64,000 nucleotides of DNA from Nesterenkonia sp. PF2B19 (GTDB lineage Bacteria; Actinomycetota; Actinomycetes; Actinomycetales; Micrococcaceae), in NCBI RefSeq assembly GCF_001758425.2, contig NZ_MDSS02000004.1, forward strand, positions 49,597-113,596, in the 5' to 3' direction. Shown piece by piece: positions 58,139-64,000 of this stretch. The stretch's first letter is position 1. Each line of letters begins with the position of its first letter. The position numbers and the translations under genes are program-made. Under the pieces are notes generated by a model. It did not search any database. It saw only the letters and a program-made list of their open reading frames with translations, and was not told where the DNA came from.

Positions 58139-59383
58139 TCAGACGGTGCGGAACGCCACCACCGAATTGTGCCCGCCGAAGCCGAAGGAGTTGCACAGGG
58201 CGACCTGATCGCCGGCCGGCAGTTCACGCGCCTGCCCGGTGACCACGTCCAGCGGCATGTCCGGGTCCTGGTTCTCGAGGTTGATGGTGACGGCGGCCTT
58301 GCGGTCGTGGAGAGCCAACACGGTGAGCAGGGACTCCACGGCACCAGCGGCGCCCAGCAGGTGACCGGTCTGGGACTTGGTCGCCGAGACGCAGACCTCG
58401 TCGAGGCGATCCCCCAGGGCCGACTTCAGCGCCGTGTACTCCGGCTTGTCGCCGACCGGCGTCGAGGTGGCGTGGGCGTTGACATGCGTGACGTCCTCCA
58501 CCGAGGCGCCTGCGTCGGCCAGCGCCTTGCGCAGTGCCCGAGTAGCCCCCATGGCCTCCGGGTCGGGTGCGGTGATGTGGTGAGCGTCAGAGGTGACGGC
58601 GGCTCCGGCCAGTTCGGCATAGATGGTGGCGCCACGGGCCTTGGCATGCTCCTCGGTCTCCACCACCAGGGCACCGGCGCCTTCACCCATGACGAAGCCA
58701 TCGCGGTCGACGTCGTAGGGGCGAGACGCCGCGGCAGGGTCGTCGTTCCGGCGGGAGAGCGCCTGCATCGAGGAGAACGCCGCCAGCGGAAGCGGGTGGA
58801 TGGCGGCCTCGGTGCCGCCGGCCATGACGACGTCGGCCTCGCCCTCCCGCAGCATCCGGATGGCCATCTCCAGGGCTTCGGTGCCCGAGGCGCAGGCCGA
58901 AACGGCGGTCCGAGCGCCGGCCCGGGCGCCCAAGTCCAGGCTGATGGCCCCGGCGGCGCCGTTGGGCATCAGCATCGGCACGGTCATGGGCATCACGCGG
59001 CGAGGCCCGCGTTCACGCAGGGTGTCCCACGAGTCGAGCAGGGTCCACACACCTCCGATACCGGTGGCGAAGGACACCCCGAGGCGTTCTGGATCGACGT
59101 CGGCCTCATCCAGGCCGGCATCCTTCCACGCCTGACGGGAGGCGACCATGCCCAGCTGCGTGGAGCGGTCCATGCGCCGGGTCTCGGGCCGGGCGAGCAC
59201 TTCCGCGGGCTCGACCTGGACCTCGGCTGCGAAGGTGACGGGGAGCTGGTACTGCTCGACCCAGTCGTGCTCGAGGGTCTTGGCGCCCGGCGTGCCGGTC
59301 AATGCGTTCTTCCACAGGGTCGGCACGTCGCCGCCGATGGGTGTGGTGGCGCCGAGGCCGGTGATGACGAGACGGCGTGTCAT
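58139..59383 (-). CDS. fabF: 3-oxoacyl-ACP synthase II (FabF)
   Basis: The condensing enzyme for chain elongation in type II fatty-acid synthesis, 414 residues. The catalytic triad is C164 (SACASG), H304 (NAHATSTPVGD) and H341 (SQTGHLLGAAGA). The start RRLVITGLGATTPIG and the C-terminal NSFGFGGHNSVVAF are typical. It is last gene of the operon fabD-fabH-acpP-fabF. Length is normal and the frame is intact. Confidence 0.96.
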   Translation of the reverse strand: MTRRLVITGLGATTPIGGDVPTLWKNALTGTPGAKTLEHDWVEQYQLPVTFAAEVQVEPAEVLARPETRRMDRSTQLGMVASRQAWKDAGLDEADVDPERLGVSFATGIGGVWTLLDSWDTLRERGPRRVMPMTVPMLMPNGAAGAISLDLGARAGARTAVSACASGTEALEMAIRMLREGEADVVMAGGTEAAIHPLPLAAFSSMQALSRRNDDPAAASRPYDVDRDGFVMGEGAGALVVETEEHAKARGATIYAELAGAAVTSDAHHITAPDPEAMGATRALRKALADAGASVEDVTHVNAHATSTPVGDKPEYTALKSALGDRLDEVCVSATKSQTGHLLGAAGAVESLLTVLALHDRKAAVTINLENQDPDMPLDVVTGQARELPAGDQVALCNSFGFGGHNSVVAFRTV

Positions 59384-59503
59384 GGATCTACCTCTGGTCA
59401 GTGGTGGATGGTGGGTCTTCAGTCGGGAACGGGCCGGCGCACGGCCCGAGATCGTCGGGACCTGCGGCGCCTGCCCGCTCCCCGGACACTGAGGCCGGGC
59501 AGG

Positions 59504-59749
59504 TCAGCCCTTGGCGTCGGCGATGAAGGTGACGGCGTCGCCGACGGTGGAGAGGTTCTTGACCTCTTCGTCGGGGATCTTCACGTCGAACTTCTCTTCG
59601 GCGTTGACCACGATGGTCATCATCGAGATCGAGTCGATGTCCAGGTCCTCCGTGAAGGACTTCTCCAGCTGGACCTCTTCGGTCTCCAGTCCGGTCTCCT
59701 CGTTGACGATCTCAGCCAGGCCGGCGAGGATCTCGTTCTTGTCAGCCAC
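59504..59749 (-). CDS. acpP: Acyl carrier protein
   Basis: An 81-residue acidic carrier whose S40 in DLDIDSISMM receives phosphopantetheine. It carries nascent fatty acyl chains between the FabD, FabH and FabF enzymes encoded around it. The four-helix pattern and high Asp/Glu content are typical. GTG 59749 (VADKNEILAG) was preferred because longer in-frame extensions are basic and unlike ACP. Confidence 0.95.
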   Translation of the reverse strand: MADKNEILAGLAEIVNEETGLETEEVQLEKSFTEDLDIDSISMMTIVVNAEEKFDVKIPDEEVKNLSTVGDAVTFIADAKG

Positions 59750-59893
59750 GGGGCTGCTCCCTTCTGTTCGGTCGTACGAGTCGCTCGTACGGTGTTCTGG
59801 TGTGTGCCTCAGGTGTCCCTGACGCTGTCGGCCTGGCCGGGCGGCTGTGCGACGCCTCGACCAGGACATCTGTGGTGGTCCTCCGCGCCCGGG

Positions 59894-60946
59894 TCAGGGC
59901 AGGCGGACGACCTGGGCGCCGTAGACGAGCCCGGCGCCGAAGCCGATCTGCAGGCACAGCCCGCCGGAGAGCTCGGGGTTCTCCTCCAGCAGCCGGTGGG
60001 CGGCCAGCGGGATGGACGCGGCGGAGGTGTTTCCCGCATCGGCGATGTCGCGTCCGACGAGCACGTGCTCCGGGAGCTTGAGCTGCTTGACCATCTCGTC
60101 GATGATCCGGATGTTGGCCTGGTGCGGCACGAAGGCGGCGAGATCCTCGGCCGTGATGCCCGCGGCGTCGAGGGCCTTCTGCGCGGTCTTGGCCATCTCC
60201 CAGACGGCCCACCGGAAGACGGTCGGTCCGTCCTGCCGCAGAGTGGGCCAGAGGGTGGTCTCCGGATCCAGCAGCTCACCGGCGTCGCCGGTCTCCCGAG
60301 CTCGCGCCAGTGCGTCGCGCAGCGGGATCAGCGAACCGTTCATCGACACGGAGTCCCACTTCTCGCCGTTGGAGCCCAACAGGCTGGGGGAGATGCCCGG
60401 CGTCTCGGCCGGGCCGACGACGGCCGCGCCGGCACCGTCTCCCAGGAGGAAGGAGATGCTGCGCTCATGGTTGTCGATCACGTCGGAGAGCTTCTCGACG
60501 CCGATCACCAGGACATGCTTCGCGAGTCCGGAGCGGACGAAGGAGTCGGCCTGGGCGATGCCGTAGCAGTATCCGGCGCAGGCCGCGGAGATGTCGAAGG
60601 CCGCCGCCGGGGTGGAGCCGATCCGGTGGGCGACCGCGGCGGCCGCTGAGGGCGTCTGATAGGGGTGCGTGACGGTGGCGACGATGACGGCGCCGACGTC
60701 CTCGCCGGTGAGTCCGGCCTTCTCCAGGGCTTCCCGGGCCGCGCCCTCTGCCATGTCCACCACGGAGACGTCCGCGGCCGCACGGTGGCGGGTTCGGATT
60801 CCGGTGCGCTGGCGGATCCATTCGTCGGAGGAGTCGATCCACTGGCAGATCTGCTCGTTGTCGACGATGACATCCGGGCGGTAGGCGCCCATGCCCATCA
60901 CCTGGGTGCCGGCGACGGTCTCGGTCTGATTGAGTGTGGCTGTCAC
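59894..60946 (-). CDS. fabH: 3-oxoacyl-ACP synthase III (FabH)
   Basis: The initiating condensing enzyme, 350 residues, joining an acyl-CoA primer to malonyl-ACP. The catalytic residues are C123 (AACAGYCYG), H275 (VPHQANIRI) and N306 (DAGNTSAAS). In actinobacteria such FabH enzymes usually favour branched primers, but this is not visible in the sequence. GTG 60946 follows AAGGACAG and gives a standard N-terminus (MGMGAYRPDVIV nearby); a longer in-frame extension does not look like FabH. Confidence 0.95.
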   Translation of the reverse strand: MTATLNQTETVAGTQVMGMGAYRPDVIVDNEQICQWIDSSDEWIRQRTGIRTRHRAAADVSVVDMAEGAAREALEKAGLTGEDVGAVIVATVTHPYQTPSAAAAVAHRIGSTPAAAFDISAACAGYCYGIAQADSFVRSGLAKHVLVIGVEKLSDVIDNHERSISFLLGDGAGAAVVGPAETPGISPSLLGSNGEKWDSVSMNGSLIPLRDALARARETGDAGELLDPETTLWPTLRQDGPTVFRWAVWEMAKTAQKALDAAGITAEDLAAFVPHQANIRIIDEMVKQLKLPEHVLVGRDIADAGNTSAASIPLAAHRLLEENPELSGGLCLQIGFGAGLVYGAQVVRLP

Positions 60947-61034
60947 GGAAGCTGTCCTTGCTGTGAATCGGCGCTGCCGGAGGGCAGCTGCGGGGATCGG
61001 GGCGCGGCTCGGCGCATCGGACGGTGAGTGGGGC

Positions 61035-61972
61035 TCAGGCGTGGTCGGCGACGAACGTCCGGGCGGCGTCGAGGTCGTCGGGGGACTTGACGGCCAGAGC
61101 GGCCACACCCTTGAGGCCGCGCTTGGCGAGCCCGGTGAGAGTGCCGCCGGGAAGAAGCTCCAGCACACCGGTGACGCCGGCGGCCTTCATGGACTCCATG
61201 CACAGGTCCCACCGCACGGGACGTGTGACCTGTTCCACGAGTCGGTCCAGGACTTCGCCCCCGGATGCGACGGCCTGGCCGTCGCGGTTGGAGAGCAGAC
61301 GTGCCATCGGGTCCTGCACCGAGAAGTCCGCCACGGCGGCGGCCAGAGTCTCCTGGGCGGGGGCCATGTGCTGGGTGTGGAAGGCGCCGGCCACCTTCAG
61401 CGGGATCACCCGGGCGCGGGCCGGGGGCTCAGCCTCCAGGGCCGCGATCCGGTCGGCCGTGCCGGCTGCCACGATCTGTCCGGGGCCGTTGGCGTTGGCG
61501 GCGGTCAGGCCGTGGGCCTCGATGCTCTCACGCACCCTGGTCCACGACGCCGCCGAGCACCGCCGCCATGGAGGTCGCCTCCGCGGCGGCCGCCTGCGCC
61601 ATGCCTGCTCGCGGACTCGGATCAGGCGCAGCGCCTGATCCGCGCTGAGCACTCCGGCCAGGGCGGCGGCCGGCACCTCACCGACGGAGTGGCCGGCGAA
61701 GAGCAGCTGGTCGGTGTCCACAGCCTCGGTGGTGTGACCGGGGGTCAGGCCCAGGGCGCGCGCCGACAGAAGAGACGCGGCGACGATGAGGGGCTGGGCG
61801 AGTGCGGTGTCGCGGATGGTGTCCTCGTCGGACTGGGTGCCGTGGAGGACCAGGTCGGTCTCCGCGACCTCCGACCATTCCTGCAGCGTCTCGCGGGCGG
61901 AGTCGTCCTCGAGCCACGGCGAGAGGAAGCCGGAGGACTGGGAGCCTGTCCAGGGCAGATGATCGCTAGCAC
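61035..61972 (-). CDS. fabD: Malonyl-CoA:ACP transacylase FabD (three apparent frameshifts)
   Basis: It loads malonyl groups onto ACP. The active-site Ser is in LFAGHSVGEVPAAALAG and the His in VAGAFHTQHM. Three breaks are seen. Near 61943-61953 a G is missing: CPGQ then APSPP, where GSQSSGFLSPWLED is expected and is encoded one frame away. Near 61604 another base is missing: REQ, then MAQAAAAEATSMAAVLGG lies in the other frame. Near 61540 an extra base returns the original frame (RVRESIEAHG). Corrected length is 312 codons, normal for FabD. GTG 61972 follows GGAAGG. FabD is essential, so sequence error is favoured. Confidence 0.92.
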
Positions 61973-62038
61973 ACTACCAACCTTCCATATCGCAGCTGCT
62001 CGGAGCGGGGCATGGGTGGACCAAGCTCTCCGGGGACC

Positions 62039-62057
62039 TTTGTGGGGTCTCTACAAA
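62039..62057. promoter_or_regulatory. Candidate FasR operator upstream of fabD (TTTGT-N9-ACAAA)
   Basis: tttgtggggtctctacaaa is an inverted repeat with a 9-bp spacer in the short gap between fasR and fabD. An element with the same half-sites and spacer, TTGT-N9-ACAAA, precedes fasR at 63290-63308. Confidence 0.55.
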
Positions 62058-62075
62058 CCCGAGGCCAGGACGAGT

Positions 62076-63251
62076 CTACAGGCGTCCGACGGCCAGAGCG
62101 GTCTGCAGCACGTACGCGTCGCGCGGCTCCGTCGGGTCCCAGCCCGTGATTTCTGTGACGCGGCGGAGCCGATACCGCACGGTGTTCGGGTGGACGTAGA
62201 GCGCGCGGGCCGTCCCCTCCAGCGACCGGCCGGCGCTGATGTATGCCGTCACGGTCTCGAGCAGACCGTTGCCGGCAGCGGCCAACGGCACGAAGGTCGC
62301 CTCGCGGAGCATCTGCCGGGCCGTGTCGTCCCCGGCCAGCGCACGTTCCGGGAGGAGGTCGTCGGCAGCCACCGGATTCGGGGCCAGGGTCCAGGCCGGG
62401 GCGGCGCTGTGTCCGGAGTAGGCGGCCTGGGCGCAGCGATGCGCCTGCTCGATGGAGCCGGAGATGCGCGAGTAGACCACGTGCCCCTCGCCGAAGCTGG
62501 ACATGATGCGTTCCAGACCCCCATCGAGGTCGGTCACGCCGCCGAGCAGCAGGACCAGCCTGTCGCCCTGGACGCCGACCACCGCATCCGCCGCGAAGCG
62601 CACGCACTGCCGCCTCAGGTGGCTCATGAAGGCGGCGTCCGCCTGGTCGGGCGCGGGTCCGACCACGACCACGACTCCCGACGAGCTGCGCCAGCCGACG
62701 GCGGAGGCACGGGAGGCGATCTGCTCTCCGGCCTCACCGCGCAGCACGGCGTCGACGAGCAGGGCCTCCAGGCGCGAGTCCCAGGCGCCGCGGGACTCGG
62801 CGGCACGGGCGTAGACGTCGGCGATGGCGAAGGCCACCTCGCGCGAATAGCGCAGCACGGCTTCGAGCATGCCCTGCTGATCGTCGGCGGGCACCAGGCC
62901 GGGGAGCCGATGCTCCACCGCTTCGACGATCGTGCGGATCAGCTGCAGGGCACGCTGGAGCGAGATGGTCCGCATGAGGTCCTGCGGCGCGGAGCCGAGG
63001 AGCTCGTTGACCAGGGGCAGGGAACGTGTCTGCGGGTTGTCCAGCCAGTTGACCAGGCCGAGGATGCCGCGCTGGGCGATCAGCCGCAGGGAGGCGCGCT
63101 CGTCGGTGGTGAGCTGCCGGTACCAGGGCAGCGTGCCCTCCAGGTGGAGGTTCACCGCCGTGGTGAGGTGGTCGGTGTGCCGCCGCAGGACCTCCAGGGA
63201 AGCCTCGGAGACCCGGGCGGGCGGAGGCAGCTGAGGGGCGGAGGCGGTCAT
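62076..63251 (-). CDS. fasR: PucR-family regulator FasR of fatty-acid synthesis
   Basis: A 391-residue transcription factor. The C-terminal PucR-type helix-turn-helix is GRSLEGTARALYVHPNTVRYR followed by LRRVTEITGWDP (~340-380). The central ~160-300 region resembles the GGDEF-like part of CdaR/PucR proteins (SGVVVVVGPAP, DRLVLLLGGVTDLD). Its place directly upstream of fabD-fabH-acpP-fabF and downstream of aceE is the one described for Streptomyces FasR, an activator of that operon. ATG 63251 lies eight bases after a TAGGCT -10 element. Repeated operator-like sites flank the gene on both sides. Confidence 0.85.
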   Translation of the reverse strand: MTASAPQLPPPARVSEASLEVLRRHTDHLTTAVNLHLEGTLPWYRQLTTDERASLRLIAQRGILGLVNWLDNPQTRSLPLVNELLGSAPQDLMRTISLQRALQLIRTIVEAVEHRLPGLVPADDQQGMLEAVLRYSREVAFAIADVYARAAESRGAWDSRLEALLVDAVLRGEAGEQIASRASAVGWRSSSGVVVVVGPAPDQADAAFMSHLRRQCVRFAADAVVGVQGDRLVLLLGGVTDLDGGLERIMSSFGEGHVVYSRISGSIEQAHRCAQAAYSGHSAAPAWTLAPNPVAADDLLPERALAGDDTARQMLREATFVPLAAAGNGLLETVTAYISAGRSLEGTARALYVHPNTVRYRLRRVTEITGWDPTEPRDAYVLQTALAVGRL

Positions 63252-63259
63252 GGGCCCTG

Positions 63260-63308
63260 AGCCTAGTCGGTCAGGGATGTGACCGGCCAGTTGTGCCTCT
63301 CCTACAAA
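63260..63308 (-). promoter_or_regulatory. fasR promoter (-10 TAGGCT) and upstream FasR-like operator
   Basis: TAGGCT on the minus strand occupies 63265-63260, eight bases from the ATG. Upstream of it, GTTGT-N9-ACAAA (63290-63308) has the same half-sites and 9-bp spacer as the site before fabD, so fasR may regulate itself. Confidence 0.5.
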
Positions 63309-63338
63309 AACAGGCGTCGACGGGCCCGGAGCCGAACA

Positions 63339-63387
63339 CAGATCAGGGGCCGCTCGACCGGTGTGCGGTCGCGCGGCCCCTGATCTG
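63339..63387 (-). terminator. Hairpin terminator after aceE
   Basis: cagatcaggggccgc (63339-63353) pairs with gcggcccctgatctg (63373-63387), a 15-bp stem with an inner gaccg/cggtc stem. It lies between the aceE stop and fasR. Confidence 0.7.
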
Positions 63388-63486
63388 CGGGACGGACCTG
63401 TGGGGACGTCAGCCTCGGCGGCGTGCCTCCGTGTCCTCGGTCCTCAGCCCAGGCGATGGTCCTCAGCCCAGGTGTTGGTCCTGGGC

Positions 63487-64000
63487 TCAGGCATCGCCTC
63501 CTGTGGACCCCGAGGTCCCAGCATTGGGATCAGAGAGCTGGTACTTCTCGATCGCTTCCTCAGCCAGGCCTGGGTCCAGGGTGTTCTCTTCGGCCAGCAT
63601 CTGCAGAGCACGGATGACCATGGAATGAGCATCAATACGGAAATGCCGACGCGCAGCAGCCCGGGTATCCGAGAACCCGAAATCATCTGCCCCTAGAGTC
63701 GCGAACCTGTTCGGGATGAACTGCCGGATCTGGTCCGGGACCTGCGTGGAGTAATCCGTGGTCGCGATCACTGGACCCGAAGCCCCGGCCAGCTGTTCAG
63801 TGATGAACGGGGTCTGCGGCTCTCGAGATGGATCCAGCATCGCAGAAGCCTGTACCGCCAGTGCTTCACGACGCAGCTCGTTCCACGAGGTCACTGACCA
63901 CACATCAGCAGCCACCCCCCAATCAGCGGCCAGCAGCCGCTGGGCCTCCAACGCCCAGGGCACCGCGACCCCAGAAGCCATCAGCTGCACCACCGGAGCA
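63487..64000 (-). CDS. aceE: Pyruvate dehydrogenase E1 component, C-terminal part (5' end outside window)
   Basis: The last ~171 codons of the homodimeric-type E1 subunit, which decarboxylates pyruvate with thiamine diphosphate and passes acetyl to E2. Typical AceE sequences are ASGVAVPWALEAQRLLAADW, DVWSVTSWNELRREAL, PDQIRQFIPNRFATLGADDF and GFSDTRAAARRHFRIDAHS. The frame is open to the window edge. It supplies acetyl-CoA, and in actinobacteria it is regularly placed beside the fab operon. Confidence 0.95.
   Translation of the reverse strand, partial: APVVQLMASGVAVPWALEAQRLLAADWGVAADVWSVTSWNELRREALAVQASAMLDPSREPQTPFITEQLAGASGPVIATTDYSTQVPDQIRQFIPNRFATLGADDFGFSDTRAAARRHFRIDAHSMVIRALQMLAEENTLDPGLAEEAIEKYQLSDPNAGTSGSTGGDA

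Noticed and set aside
1..64000. tRNA, rRNA, insertion sequences, integrases or phage genes
   Set aside because: None was recognised on either strand by motif; XerC is the chromosomal type in its usual position, not an integrase of a mobile element.

Overview
This window is high-GC DNA from an actinobacterium, most likely of the order Micrococcales. The family and genus are my inference: a Micrococcaceae-type, perhaps salt- or alkali-adapted member such as Nesterenkonia would fit the very acidic exported proteins and the teichuronopeptide-type enzymes. Support for Actinobacteria comes from the gene orders folC-DUF4233-ndk, ffh-rpsP-khpA-rimM-trmD-rplS-lepB-rnhB-yraN-comM-dprA-xerC and aceE/fasR-fabD-fabH-acpP-fabF, from the IleS2-type isoleucyl-tRNA synthetase under an ultrashort T-box, and from DUF3145.

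Layout. 1-8.7 kb: the end of valS, an AraC/GyrI-like regulator, an MgtC-like membrane protein, then T-box-ileS, folC, a DUF4233 protein and ndk. 8.8-11.4 kb: two lipoproteins of unknown function, one with a very acidic tail. 11.5-18.3 kb: envelope-glycan block I, with an ABC polysaccharide exporter, an acyltransferase-3/SGNH protein, a CphA/GshF-like ATP-grasp ligase and divergent wecB. 18.4-21.9 kb: smc. 22.0-28.0 kb: a possible hydroxy-acid utilisation cassette (double-length IclR regulator, 2HCT transporter, RraA-like aldolase, D-2-hydroxyacid dehydrogenase) and an MFS pump. 28.1-30.8 kb: amt and ftsY. 30.9-45.4 kb: envelope-glycan block II, with wecC, two more acyltransferases, a TupA-like ATP-grasp protein with a GADQT repeat tail, a coiled-coil protein and two very large two-domain glycosyltransferases. 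45.5-57.1 kb: the SRP/ribosome/translocation/competence block from ffh to xerC. 57.4-63.5 kb: DUF3145, the fatty-acid synthase II operon, its regulator FasR, and the 3' end of aceE.

How it fits together. In many actinobacteria smc, ftsY and ffh lie close together. Here they are separated by accessory DNA: the hydroxy-acid cassette and amt between smc and ftsY, and glycan block II between ftsY and ffh. Blocks I and II share functions. WecB makes UDP-ManNAc and WecC oxidises it to UDP-ManNAcA. The glycosyltransferases, the acyltransferases and two peptide-bond-forming ATP-grasp enzymes could build an acidic, acylated and perhaps peptide-decorated cell-wall polymer, which the ABC pair would export. 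This is the best candidate for an undescribed system in the window.

Sequence quality matters here. I count about 17 apparent single-base indels in nine genes (wecB, smc, the IclR gene, the 2HCT transporter, one acyltransferase, both large glycosyltransferases, rpsP and fabD). About 14 look like missing bases. In every case the summed length returns to a multiple of three once corrected, and several of these genes are normally essential, so sequencing or assembly error is more likely than gene decay. These genes are annotated over their full span and the break positions are given.
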